Source of the DNA: Rhizobiales bacterium Ga0077548
GTDB taxonomy: Bacteria; Pseudomonadota; Alphaproteobacteria; Rhizobiales; Xanthobacteraceae
Direction: 5' to 3'
DNA length: 32,974 nt
Assembly: GCA_001464215.1 (NCBI GenBank)
Contig: LNEZ01000005.1
Span: 1 to 32,974, forward strand
Shown: positions 16,499-24,559 of the stretch, in pieces
How positions within the stretch are numbered: position 1 is the first letter of the stretch
Layout: every line of letters starts with the position of its first letter
The notes under the pieces: generated by a model
Told to the model about the DNA's origin: nothing
The model's database searches: none
Seen by the model: the letters and a program-made list of their open reading frames with translations, nothing else
Program-made: the position numbers and the translations under genes

Positions 16499-16816
16499 AT
16501 GAGTTTCAGAATAAAAAGACTGTGCTCGATGTCAGCGGCCGTGCTGCTGCTGATCGGCGGCGCGGCACACGCGCAATCCGCGCTCGATGTTTCGGTGCTC
16601 GCAGGTTCCTGCGCGAACTGCCATGGCACCGACGGCAAATCGAACGGCAAGATCCCGACGATCGCGGGACGGCCGGCTCCGACTCTCGCCGCAATGCTGA
16701 AGGCATACAAAGGCGAGACGCCGCCTCCCGGCACCACCATCATGAACCGCCTCGCCAAGGGTTACACCGACGAGCAGATTGATGCGCTCGCCAAATATTT
16801 CTCGGAGAAAAAGTGA
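16499..16816 (+). CDS. Periplasmic c-type cytochrome, partner of the sulfide dehydrogenase (SoxE/FccA-like)
   Basis: A 105-residue monohaem class I cytochrome c. It has a Sec signal (residues 1-26, ending AHAQS), a haem site CANCHG (Cys38, Cys41, His42), and Met82 as the likely sixth ligand (TTIMNRLAKGYTDEQ). A GGAGGG ribosome site stands 5 nt before the ATG. Its stop overlaps the flavoprotein start (TGATG), so the two are made together as subunits of a flavocytochrome c sulfide dehydrogenase. FccA proteins are often dihaem; this one has a single haem motif, nearer to the small cytochromes of alphaproteobacterial SoxE/FccA pairs. Confidence 0.88.
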   Translation: MSFRIKRLCSMSAAVLLLIGGAAHAQSALDVSVLAGSCANCHGTDGKSNGKIPTIAGRPAPTLAAMLKAYKGETPPPGTTIMNRLAKGYTDEQIDALAKYFSEKK

Positions 16817-18111
16817 TGAGCAAAAACACGATCTCCCGCCGTCAGTCCTTGCAGCTTCTTGGTGGTGCGGGCGCAGGCCTGCTCTCGCTCTCGATGCCTG
16901 CGATCGCGCAGCAGAACGCCGGACGCGTAGTCGTCGTCGGCGGCGGCTTCGGCGGTGCGACCGCCGCGAAATACATCAAGCGCCTGAACCCGAAAGTGCA
17001 GGTAACGCTGGTCGAGCCGTTGCAGCGTTACTACACCTGCCCGTTCACCAACCTTCACTTCGGCGGGCTTCGCACTTTCGAGCAGCAAGGCCATAACTTC
17101 AACGAACTGCGCGCAATCGGCGTGCAGGTCATTCACGCGCTCGCAAACGATGTCGACAACAAGAAGAAGACGGTGACGCTCGCAGGCGGCCGCGTGCTGA
17201 ACTACGACAAGCTCGTACTCTCACCCGGCATCGACATCCGCTGGGGTGCGCTGAAGGGTTACGATCAGGCAGCCGCGCAACTCGCGCCGCACGCATGGCA
17301 GGCCGGTCCGCAGACGATGTTGCTGAAGCAGCAGCTCGACGCGATGCCCGATGGCGGCACCTTTATCCTTGTCGCGCCGGACAATCCGTTCCGCTGCCCT
17401 CCGGGACCCTACGAGCGCGTCTCCATGGTCGCGCATTACTTCAAGACCCGGAAACCGAAGTCGAAGATTCTCGTCCTCGACGCGAAGGAAAACTTCTCGA
17501 AGCAGGGCCTCTTCCTCGACGGCTGGAAGAAGTTCTACGGCGAGATGATCGAGTGGGTTCCGCTCTCGAAGGACGGCAAGGTCGTCCGCGTCGATGCGAA
17601 GGCCCGCGAGGTCGAAACCGAATTCGGCAAGAAGCACAAAGCCTCTGTGCTGAACGTGGTGCCTCCGCAGAAAGCCGGCTTCATCGCCGACCGCGCCGGC
17701 GTCACCGCGCAAAGCGGCTGGGTGCCGGTGAAGGCGCAGACGTTCGAGTCTTCACAGGTTGCCGACATTTACGTCGCCGGTGACGCGACGGTTGCCGCAC
17801 CGATGCCGAAGTCCGGCTTCTGCGCGAACGCACAAGGCAAGGTCGTGGCTGGTGCAATTGTCGCTTCGCTTGCGGGCCAGCAGGCACCGAAAGCGTCGTG
17901 GGCCAACACTTGCTACAGCCTGATCGCTCCGGACTATGGCATCTCTGTTGCCGGCGTTTACGAAGAGCAGGACGGCAAGATTGTCGAGCCGAAGGGTTCG
18001 GGCGGAGTCAGTCCGCGCGAAGCTTCCGCGGAGTTCCGCAAGTTAGAGGCCGACTACGGCGTTGCCTGGTATAACTCGATTGCCAACGACGCCTGGGGCA
18101 CGAAAGCCTAG
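16816..18111 (+). CDS. fccB: Flavocytochrome c sulfide dehydrogenase, flavoprotein subunit
   Basis: A 431-residue periplasmic FAD enzyme oxidising sulfide to sulfur or polysulfide and passing electrons to the cytochrome. It has a Tat signal (SRRQSLQLLGGAGAGL), an FAD motif RVVVVGGGFGGATAAKYI, Cys75 in RYYTCPFTNL (position of the covalent FAD link in known FccB), and further cysteines in FRCPPGPYER and SGFCANAQGK that probably form the redox-active disulfide. The DIYVAGDATVAAP segment closes the FAD site. The ATG at 16816 (TGATG junction) is preferred over the GTG one codon earlier. This gene is also called soxF in sox clusters. Confidence 0.93.
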   Translation: MSKNTISRRQSLQLLGGAGAGLLSLSMPAIAQQNAGRVVVVGGGFGGATAAKYIKRLNPKVQVTLVEPLQRYYTCPFTNLHFGGLRTFEQQGHNFNELRAIGVQVIHALANDVDNKKKTVTLAGGRVLNYDKLVLSPGIDIRWGALKGYDQAAAQLAPHAWQAGPQTMLLKQQLDAMPDGGTFILVAPDNPFRCPPGPYERVSMVAHYFKTRKPKSKILVLDAKENFSKQGLFLDGWKKFYGEMIEWVPLSKDGKVVRVDAKAREVETEFGKKHKASVLNVVPPQKAGFIADRAGVTAQSGWVPVKAQTFESSQVADIYVAGDATVAAPMPKSGFCANAQGKVVAGAIVASLAGQQAPKASWANTCYSLIAPDYGISVAGVYEEQDGKIVEPKGSGGVSPREASAEFRKLEADYGVAWYNSIANDAWGTKA

Positions 18112-18170
18112 AGGGCACAAAAACCTAAAGACCACTTGCGAGCCTTCGACCGGCCCAGTAAGCGAGAACC

Positions 18171-19217
18171 ATGTCCCCTTTGACACTCTCGCTCTGGGCC
18201 GGTTTCGTTATCGGCATCGCGTTCGGCGTTACCGTGCAGCGCACGGGCTTCTGCCTGAACACCGCTTTTCGCGGCTTGTGGGTAACCGGAGATACGCGAA
18301 AGCTCTCCAGCTTTCTGCTCGCGATGGCAGTCGCATTGCTCGTGACGCAAGCGAGCGAAGCAACCGGCCTCATCGATCTTCGCCGCTCGATCTATCTGTC
18401 CGCGCCCTTCTCATGGCTGGTCATTCCGCTCGGGGGGGCAATCTTCGGCTACGGCATGATCACGTCGAACGGCTGCGGCGCGCGTTCGCTGGTGCTGCTT
18501 GGTCAGGGCAATCTTCGCTCTTTCCTCGTGCTGCTTTGCCTTGGCATTGCGGCTTACGCGACCTTGAGCGGCGTATTCGCTCCCGTGCGCACGGCGCTCG
18601 CAGGTCCGACAACAATCGCCTTCGAGAAACTGCTGTCGATTCCGCGTTATCTTGAATCCTCGCTCGGCGCCAGTGCTGCGCGCTTGCTGCCTGCGTTCCT
18701 GCTCGCGACAATTCTTGCAGCGCTTGCTTTCAGAAGCAGCGCGTTTCGCAAGAGCCCGCGCGATATCGTTGGCGGTATTGTCGTCGGTTTGTTGATTCCC
18801 GCGGGCTGGCTCGCGACCAGCTGGCTCGGCAAAGACGATTTCGAGCCCACGCCGATTGCCTCGTTGACCTTCATCGCGCCGGTCGGCGAAACGATTCAAT
18901 ATGCGATGCTCTCCACCGGCGCGCGGATGTCATTTGGTGTCGCTATCATCTGCGGCGTATTTCTCGGGGCGCTCGCGTCAGCCCTCCTCACGCGCACATA
19001 TGAACTGCAAGGTTTCAGCCGCCCGACACAAATGCTTCGCTATATGGCTGGCGGCACGCTGATGGGTATCGGCGGCGCGATGGCGCTCGGCTGCTCCATC
19101 GGTCAGGGCCTCACCGGCTTTTCAACGCTCGCGTTCGGCTCGCTGTTGGCAGCCGTTGGAATCGCAATCGGCGCGACGCTCGCCTTGCGCGGCCCGTTGA
19201 AGCTGCCCGCGCTTTAG
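18171..19217 (+). CDS. YeeE/YedE family sulfur-compound transporter
   Basis: A 348-residue inner-membrane protein with about nine to ten hydrophobic helices. It shows the conserved cysteine loops of the YeeE/YedE (TsuA) family: QRTGFC near residues 22-27, TSNGCGARS around residue 101, and LGCSIGQGLTG near the C-terminus. TsuA proteins carry thiosulfate through the membrane along these cysteines; others are linked to selenium or other sulfur compounds. It follows fccB by 59 nt on the same strand, so import or export of the products or substrates of sulfide/thiosulfate oxidation is likely. Its stop overlaps that of the convergent gene by 3-4 nt. Confidence 0.88.
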   Translation: MSPLTLSLWAGFVIGIAFGVTVQRTGFCLNTAFRGLWVTGDTRKLSSFLLAMAVALLVTQASEATGLIDLRRSIYLSAPFSWLVIPLGGAIFGYGMITSNGCGARSLVLLGQGNLRSFLVLLCLGIAAYATLSGVFAPVRTALAGPTTIAFEKLLSIPRYLESSLGASAARLLPAFLLATILAALAFRSSAFRKSPRDIVGGIVVGLLIPAGWLATSWLGKDDFEPTPIASLTFIAPVGETIQYAMLSTGARMSFGVAIICGVFLGALASALLTRTYELQGFSRPTQMLRYMAGGTLMGIGGAMALGCSIGQGLTGFSTLAFGSLLAAVGIAIGATLALRGPLKLPAL

Positions 19218-19858
19218 CGCGAGAGTACTTGCCGATACGGACCGCCAATGGAATTCTCGTCTGCAAGGTTTGCGAGCCCGGCAATGGCAGGGAGCAATCC
19301 TGTCAGCGCATCGCGATCAGATGCCTCGATGACCAGCCAGCCCGCGAAGGATTTATCACTTTTCCGGAGATTGCGCTCGCTGGTCTGCACCGCGGTTTTT
19401 CCGATATCCGTTGCCAGCAAGTGCAATGAGACGACACCGCGCATTTGCATAATCTTTTGCAAGCTGACGCCCGCATCGGCAGGGATGTTCGCGAGACCCA
19501 CGGTCAGCACGTAAGCGCCAGGATTCTCTCCGAAGGACTCCTTCACCGCACCCCCGCCCCGGCCAAAATTTCCGAGAATGGGCATGATGCGTTGGGACCA
19601 CGGCGTCGGATTATTCAGCCGCTCGAGATAAGCAGCACTGTCGACGACATCCGCATTCTCAAGCTGATACCAGATGAAATAGCGGTTGCCGCCGGCAATT
19701 GCAGTCTTGAAAATGCGAACCGCAAGAAACCCCGGAATGCCTAAGCGCTCTTCAACGTGTTCCGTGGTGAGCCAGCGAAAATAATCCTGCTCGTCTTCAT
19801 GCTTTACGTCGCTGAAAACGACAAGAAATCCTTCCGGGCGAACTTGATTGTCTTTCAC
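19214..19858 (-). CDS. Conserved hypothetical protein, possible EthD/dimeric alpha-beta barrel-like repeat
   Basis: I do not recognise this 214-residue protein with certainty. It opens with EGFLVVFSDVKHEDEQDYFRWLTTEHVEERLGIPGFLAVRIFK, which looks like a small dimeric alpha/beta barrel (EthD/antibiotic monooxygenase-like) domain. A second, weaker copy may start near PGAYVLTVGLANI. It uses a GTG start at 19858 with GAAGGG about 6 nt ahead. It has no signal peptide or membrane segment. It converges on the YeeE/YedE gene with interlocked stop codons. The tRNA remnant lies about 45 nt upstream of its start. Confidence 0.75.
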   Translation of the reverse strand: MKDNQVRPEGFLVVFSDVKHEDEQDYFRWLTTEHVEERLGIPGFLAVRIFKTAIAGGNRYFIWYQLENADVVDSAAYLERLNNPTPWSQRIMPILGNFGRGGGAVKESFGENPGAYVLTVGLANIPADAGVSLQKIMQMRGVVSLHLLATDIGKTAVQTSERNLRKSDKSFAGWLVIEASDRDALTGLLPAIAGLANLADENSIGGPYRQVLSR

Positions 19859-19900
19859 TTCGGCCCTTCACGAACGGAGGCCAGATTTTCTTTTAAGATT

Positions 19901-19947
19901 TGGTGGGCGCACAAGGACTCGAACCTTGGACCCGGTGATTAAGAGTC
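19901..19947 (-). other. 3' half of tRNA-Lys(CTT): probable integration-site (att) remnant
   Basis: On the minus strand the 3' half of a tRNA is intact: anticodon loop CTCTTAA (anticodon CTT), 3' anticodon strand TCACC, variable loop, a perfect T-arm (CAAGG-TTCGAGT-CCTTG), the acceptor strand TGCGCCC, discriminator A and an encoded CCA. The bases preceding the loop (TGAGA instead of a complement GGTGA) do not pair, and no D-arm is visible. A weak GGGCGTA that could pair with the acceptor stands 50 nt before the anticodon, too far for a working tRNA. Identity stops at the 5' side of the anticodon loop, a common crossover region for tRNA-specific integrases. Confidence 0.8.
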
Positions 19948-19979
19948 TCATCGTGAACTAAGGATATCAAGCACTTAGC

Positions 19980-20084
19980 TGTAAACTACGCCCATTCGTG
20001 CTCAACCAGGTCAATGGGTTACGCATGAAGTGTAAACTGTTTTGACCTGCAACCAGGCAGCTATGCGCGCAGACGCTAGGTCAA
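19980..20084. repeat. Cluster of short repeated motifs beside the tRNA remnant
   Basis: Within 105 bp, TGTAAACT occurs at 19980 and 20031, CAACCAGG at 20003 and 20050, and AGGTCAA at 20008 and 20078, with an inverted copy at 20042-20048. The stretch 19948-20211 has no gene and is poorer in GC than its surroundings. Such repeated short sites next to a tRNA crossover can be arm-type integrase or excisionase sites. That reading is an inference; no integrase gene is in the window. Confidence 0.5.
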
Positions 20085-20211
20085 GCAATATTGAAACTAC
20101 AGGCGAATTCGGGTCGTTCGATCGCGATTTTTTGATTTTCTTGCTCAGATATCATTAGCGATCCCGGAAGGAATCAAGCTGCTGCAGTAAGTTGGGCGAT
20201 GTAATCCTGCT

Positions 20212-21291
20212 TCAAAGTGTGGCTCTCTTCACTATTGATTGGCCTGATTCCGCTTCGAAGACGTGTAGACGGTCTGGATTGAAGTGCACGAACACTTCGC
20301 TCTGTTCTTTAACGGGAAAATCAGCCCTCACCTGTACTAGAACGCGTACGCCGACGAAATCGACTTCAACCAGCTTCTCTGAGCCCAACAACTCGATCAG
20401 CGATACCTTTCCTTTTAGACGATCATTGCCGCTTACCGGAACGATCTCTAGATCTTGCGGACGAACGCCGATCACGACAGTTTCGGCCTTGGTCGCATCG
20501 TCACTCAACGGCGGAAGAGAAAGCACGCCACCGCCTGCTTCGGCCTCATTACCGCGCCGCGCCGCGGTTAGAAAGTTCATTGGAGGACTGCCAATGAAAC
20601 CCGCGACAAAACGGTTCGCTGGCCGCGAATATACTTCCGCGGGCGTACCAAACTGCTGCACGACACCCTGATGCATAACCGCGACCAAATCAGACATCGT
20701 CATTGCTTCGAGCTGATCGTGTGTGACGTAGACGGTGGTCGCGTTTAGATCGAGATGGAAGCGGCGTAACTCGCTCCGCATCGTTACGCGTAGCTTTGCG
20801 TCGAGGTTGGAAAGCGGCTCGTCCATCAGGAAGATGTCTGGCTTGCGCACCATGGCCCTACCGAGCGCTACACGCTGGCGCTGACCGCCCGAAAGCTGAC
20901 CGGGTTTGCGATCGAGGAGATGGTCGATCTCCAAAATCTTAGCAACACGCTCCACCGCGGCATCGACGTCAGCAGACACAGTGCCGCGAACGCGCAGGCC
21001 ATATCCCAAATTCTTGCGCACCGACATTTGCGGATAGAGCGCATAGGACTGGAACACCATCGCGATGTTACGATCCTTCGGCGCTAGCCGGTTCACGACG
21101 CGGTCGCCGAAGACGATCTGCCCAGCCGTGATCTCTTCGAGCCCGGCAATCATGCGCAGCAGCGTCGTCTTCCCGCAGCCCGAAGGCCCGAGAAGCGTGA
21201 CGAACTTCCGGCTCGGGAAGACGAGATTGACCTCTTTCAGAATTTGGACGCTTCCGAAATTCTTAGTGATGCCTTCGAGTCTGACTTCCAT
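20212..21291 (-). CDS. Carbohydrate-type ABC importer ATPase (UgpC/MalK family)
   Basis: A 359-residue ATPase of the CUT1 importer class. Walker A is GPSGCGKTT, the Q-loop VFQSYALYPQMSV, the signature LSGGQRQRVALGRAM, and Walker B IFLMDEPLSNLD, with the switch His in VYVTHDQLEAM. Residues from about 235 form the C-terminal TOBE regulatory domain (VIGVRPQDLEIV). It is the last gene of the six-gene minus-strand operon, 14 nt after the second permease. The family name does not fix the substrate: CUT1 systems also carry glycerol phosphate, phosphonates and other small polar compounds. No clear terminator follows in the 260 bp beyond it. Confidence 0.93.
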   Translation of the reverse strand: MEVRLEGITKNFGSVQILKEVNLVFPSRKFVTLLGPSGCGKTTLLRMIAGLEEITAGQIVFGDRVVNRLAPKDRNIAMVFQSYALYPQMSVRKNLGYGLRVRGTVSADVDAAVERVAKILEIDHLLDRKPGQLSGGQRQRVALGRAMVRKPDIFLMDEPLSNLDAKLRVTMRSELRRFHLDLNATTVYVTHDQLEAMTMSDLVAVMHQGVVQQFGTPAEVYSRPANRFVAGFIGSPPMNFLTAARRGNEAEAGGGVLSLPPLSDDATKAETVVIGVRPQDLEIVPVSGNDRLKGKVSLIELLGSEKLVEVDFVGVRVLVQVRADFPVKEQSEVFVHFNPDRLHVFEAESGQSIVKRATL

Positions 21292-21305
21292 TTTGTTTTT
21301 CTTTC

Positions 21306-22208
21306 TTAGCCCTTCACCGCGCCGGCGCCGAAGCCCGCAACGAGATGGCGCTGCAACGCCATGAATAGGATCGCCATCGGCACCGTCATGAGAACGGATG
21401 CGGCCATCAACAGCCCCCAGTCGACGTGCGTGCCTTCGAAGAACAGCATCACGCCAACCGTCAGGGTCAGGTTGTCAATCGAGTTGATGAATACGCGGCC
21501 GAACAGATAGTCGTTCCACGACACGATCATCGCGAAGATGGATGCCGCGATGATCCCGGGCAGCGCAGACGGCAGCACGATCTGGCGGAAAACCTGGTAG
21601 CGCGACGCACCGTCGATCAGCGCCGCCTCCTCGATTTCGATCGGGATCGAGCGCATAAAAGCCCACATCAGCCACATACAGAACGGCAGCGTGATGCAGA
21701 CATACCCGAGGATCAGACTCCAAAGGCTGTCCGTCAGGTCCAGCCGAACCATCATAAGAAAGAGTGGGAACACGAAGATGATGGACGGCACCATGTAGCC
21801 GAGCAGACTGAAGTAAGGCACCGCGCTCCGTCCCCAGTATCGGAACCGCGTCAGACTATAAGCCGCGAGAGTTGACACAGCGATGCTGATCAGCGTCGAG
21901 CCCAACGTTACGATTACGCTGTTGATGAACCAGCGAGTAAAAAATTGCGCGGGCGTGGTACCCGTGTTCTGTGGCGCACCCTGCGCTTGGTAATACTGCT
22001 GGCGCCCAGTTAGAAGCGCCTCGTAATTCTCCAGCGTCAAGTTGTGCGGGATCAGCGTCGGCGGCGTCGCAAAGATTTCCGATTTCGGCTTCAGGGACGT
22101 CGAGAGTGCCCAAATCAGCGGGAAGCAGATCAGAAATGTCACGACGCAGAGAATGAGATAGAGCATCGCGTTCTTGACGGTTTTCCAGAGCGTGCTTGCC
22201 GAATTCAT
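21306..22208 (-). CDS. ABC importer permease, UgpE/MalG type
   Basis: A 300-residue inner-membrane permease with about six helices. The conserved coupling loop is MRSIPIEIEEAALIDGASRYQVFRQIVLP, and an insert after the first helix contains the periplasmic segment. The start overlaps the stop of the partner permease gene by 4 nt (ATGA), which fits balanced synthesis of the heterodimer. It forms the channel with the next protein, served by the ATPase just downstream. Confidence 0.92.
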   Translation of the reverse strand: MNSASTLWKTVKNAMLYLILCVVTFLICFPLIWALSTSLKPKSEIFATPPTLIPHNLTLENYEALLTGRQQYYQAQGAPQNTGTTPAQFFTRWFINSVIVTLGSTLISIAVSTLAAYSLTRFRYWGRSAVPYFSLLGYMVPSIIFVFPLFLMMVRLDLTDSLWSLILGYVCITLPFCMWLMWAFMRSIPIEIEEAALIDGASRYQVFRQIVLPSALPGIIAASIFAMIVSWNDYLFGRVFINSIDNLTLTVGVMLFFEGTHVDWGLLMAASVLMTVPMAILFMALQRHLVAGFGAGAVKG

Positions 22209-23101
22209 TTCTCGTTCTCTCCGAACCCGGCAACGCGCAGGTAAACGATGCTTCCGATAAGCAGTATAATCATCATCACCACACCCGTCGCCGCACCGAC
22301 GCCGAGCCGCAAGCTCGCCATGGATTGCTCGAACGAGTAAACGGCGAGATTGAAGGTAGAGGTGCCCGGACCGCCCTTCGTTAGCAGGTAGATTTCCTCG
22401 AACTTGTTGAAGGTCCAGATCGTGCGGAACACGATCACCACGATCAGCACTTCCTTCAACTGTGGCAGCGTGACGTCGAAAAACCGCCGCATAGTGCCTG
22501 CGCCGTCCACCTTGGCGGCGTCATATAGTTCGAGCGGCACAGACTGAAGCCGCGCGAGCACGCAGATCACGACGAACGGCGTGTACTTCCAGACGTTTAG
22601 CATGATCGTCGACGCCATCGCCATCGCGGGTGTCGAGAGCCAGTAGATCGGCTCCTTGATGATGCCGGAGGCAATGAGGCTGTAGTTTACGACGCCGATC
22701 TCGGGATTGAAGATCCATCGCCAAATAAGCGCGATGACGACCGTCGGAACGATGTAGGGAAAGAGCAGAAGACCGCGGAAGAAGGCCATGCCGAACAGCG
22801 CACGATGCAGCAAGAGCGCAAGGCCGACACCGAACACGGTTTGGAATAGAATCGACAGTAGGGTCCAGACAGTCGCTTGCCAAAACGAGGCCCAGAACAG
22901 CGGATCCTCGAAGATGTATTCGAAGTTTGCGAGTCCCACGAAAGCAGTGAGATCGGGCCGAAGCGGGTTATAGCTGTAGAACGCCATCCGGATCGCTTCA
23001 GCGATCGGATAGACCATGAAGAATAATGCCGTGATAACGAAGGGCGCGATGAACAAGAGCCCGACGGCACGATCCGATTGCAGATGTCGAAGTATGTGCA
23101 T
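22205..23101 (-). CDS. ABC importer permease, UgpA/MalF type
   Basis: A 298-residue inner-membrane permease with about six helices and the coupling loop LQSVPLELYDAAKVDGAGTMRRFFDVTLP. It lacks the large periplasmic loop of MalF and is closer to UgpA in length. It starts 54 nt after the binding-protein gene, with a very stable hairpin in the gap, and its end is coupled to the next permease. The three membrane-side genes therefore probably respond to the same signal as the enzymes upstream. Confidence 0.92.
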   Translation of the reverse strand: MHILRHLQSDRAVGLLFIAPFVITALFFMVYPIAEAIRMAFYSYNPLRPDLTAFVGLANFEYIFEDPLFWASFWQATVWTLLSILFQTVFGVGLALLLHRALFGMAFFRGLLLFPYIVPTVVIALIWRWIFNPEIGVVNYSLIASGIIKEPIYWLSTPAMAMASTIMLNVWKYTPFVVICVLARLQSVPLELYDAAKVDGAGTMRRFFDVTLPQLKEVLIVVIVFRTIWTFNKFEEIYLLTKGGPGTSTFNLAVYSFEQSMASLRLGVGAATGVVMMIILLIGSIVYLRVAGFGENEK

Positions 23102-23114
23102 GTTTCTGAATGAT

Positions 23115-23144
23115 GCGCTACCGGGCGCACGCGCCCGGTAGCGC
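23115..23144 (-). promoter_or_regulatory. 14-bp perfect hairpin between binding-protein and permease genes
   Basis: The arms GCGCTACCGGGCGC and GCGCCCGGTAGCGC are exact complements separated by 2 nt. Read on the operon strand there is no T-run after it (the T-run is on the other side), so it is not a standard terminator for this operon. A role in stabilising the upstream binding-protein mRNA against 3' decay, as known for malE-malF type gaps, is the likelier explanation. Read on the plus strand, it is followed by TTTTTC and could stop antisense transcription. Confidence 0.7.
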
Positions 23145-23155
23145 TTTTTCTTGAG

Positions 23156-24538
23156 TTAACCCAACAGGCGAACGTTCTCTTTGCGAATGGCTTCGAGTTC
23201 GCGTGCGCCCCACTTTGCTGCGTCCTCCGGCTTCATGTTGTCGATGACAACCTTCTGCACGGTCTGCGCGAGCACCGAGCGGCCGTGGACGTATCCCGCA
23301 AGCGGGTTCGCTCCCTGCAGCATCTCGTTTGCCGTGCTGCTCGAGTTCGCGAGCGAAGTGCGGAAGTAGGTATCGACCGTCTTTGGCTTCGACTTGTAGA
23401 ACGGATGATCCTTCAGTTCCGGAGCGTCCGCGATGTCTTTGTAGGTCGGGGCCACGTTCGGCATCAGAGAATGGCAGTACTTGATCAGCCACTCTTTGCT
23501 CGTCTGCTGATAGAGCAGCGCCGCCTTAACTTCGTCGATGAACGGGTTATTCTGCGCCGGAATGCACCAACCCTGGAAGTCGTTCCAATTGTTGCGCCGT
23601 CCGGTCTTTGGGTGACGGGCGTGGTTGAACGCTTCCGTCGCCTCGAAGATCGGCTTCGCTTCTTCGGCGGCGCGCCCGAGCGTGCGGCCCCAGTAGAAGC
23701 TCATCGCAGTCTGGCCAGTGACGTGCGCGTCAACGACCTGCAGGAAGCTGTACTCGACCGCGCCCTTCGGCATGTAGGGACGAAGTTCACGAACGAAGTT
23801 CAGCGCTTCGACGGTCTGCGGGCTGTCGAACACGACCTGGTATTTGTTTGCGGGATCGAACATCCGGCCGCCGGCCGAATGCAGGAGCGCTGCGAAGTGA
23901 TAATCGGTGCAGAGATTCCGGCCGAGCGCCATGCAGAAGCCCGCCATGTTCGGCTTCTTCTCCGAAATGGTCTTCGCCGCATGCAGAAGGTCGTTCCAGT
24001 CCCACGTCTCGGGATCCTTGAGGCCGAGCTCCTTGATGATGTCCATGCGCACGAGCAGCAAATGCGGCTGGTGGTGCGCCGGAATGACATACTGCTTGCC
24101 TTTCCAGTTGCCCCAGTAGTCCCACTTGACGCCGTCGACCAGACGATTGCGGCCAATCTTGTCGACCATATCGTCTACCGGCAGCAGCAGGCCTTCCGCC
24201 ATCATCTGGGTGGCGATCGGCGACTCCACGCTAATCAGCGACGGCGGCCGCTTCGCGGCAAGGTCCGTCATCAGTTTCACGTAAACGCCGTCCCACGGGA
24301 TGGTTTCGATTTCAAACTTGAGACCGGGCGCATTTTTTTGCGCCCACTCGTTCATCGCGGCGACGCCGACGCCGCCGTAGGGCCCGGGCTCGCCCCACAC
24401 GCGAACCGTACCGGTCTTCTTGCTTTGGCCGAACGATGGGGTCGTGCCGAACAGGCTGCCGGCACTTGCTCCGGCCGCAGCCATACCGCCCAGAAACGTG
24501 CGGCGGTCGAGTGGAAAGTTTCCGAATTTCTTTGTCAT
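23156..24538 (-). CDS. Extracellular solute-binding protein, family 1 (Tat-exported)
   Basis: A 460-residue periplasmic binding protein of the CUT1 class. It has a Tat signal (LDRRTFLGGMAAAGASAGSL, cleavage near SFGQS) and the family opening TVRVWGEPGPYGGVGVAAMNEW. A strong AGGGAGGA ribosome site precedes the ATG at 24538, 21 nt after the malic enzyme gene. Its position between catabolic enzymes and permeases makes it the specificity determinant of the cassette. Tat export suggests it folds before leaving the cytoplasm. The ligand is not readable from the sequence; by context a small polar C3 or sulfonated compound is possible. Confidence 0.92.
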   Translation of the reverse strand: MTKKFGNFPLDRRTFLGGMAAAGASAGSLFGTTPSFGQSKKTGTVRVWGEPGPYGGVGVAAMNEWAQKNAPGLKFEIETIPWDGVYVKLMTDLAAKRPPSLISVESPIATQMMAEGLLLPVDDMVDKIGRNRLVDGVKWDYWGNWKGKQYVIPAHHQPHLLLVRMDIIKELGLKDPETWDWNDLLHAAKTISEKKPNMAGFCMALGRNLCTDYHFAALLHSAGGRMFDPANKYQVVFDSPQTVEALNFVRELRPYMPKGAVEYSFLQVVDAHVTGQTAMSFYWGRTLGRAAEEAKPIFEATEAFNHARHPKTGRRNNWNDFQGWCIPAQNNPFIDEVKAALLYQQTSKEWLIKYCHSLMPNVAPTYKDIADAPELKDHPFYKSKPKTVDTYFRTSLANSSSTANEMLQGANPLAGYVHGRSVLAQTVQKVVIDNMKPEDAAKWGARELEAIRKENVRLLG

Positions 24539-24559
24539 TGGGTCCTCCCTTTCAACGGA

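Noticed and set aside
19901-19997. A complete but intron-containing or odd tRNA-Lys, using GGGCGTA as the 5' acceptor strand
   Set aside because: That segment pairs with the acceptor end, but it stands 50 nt before the anticodon, no D-arm forms and the anticodon stem is unpaired.
20173-20211. Short minus-strand frame reading LKQDYIAQLTAAA after the ABC ATPase stop, resembling a protein C-terminus
   Set aside because: Only about a dozen codons in a shifted frame; it could be a remnant of a lost gene but cannot be told from chance.
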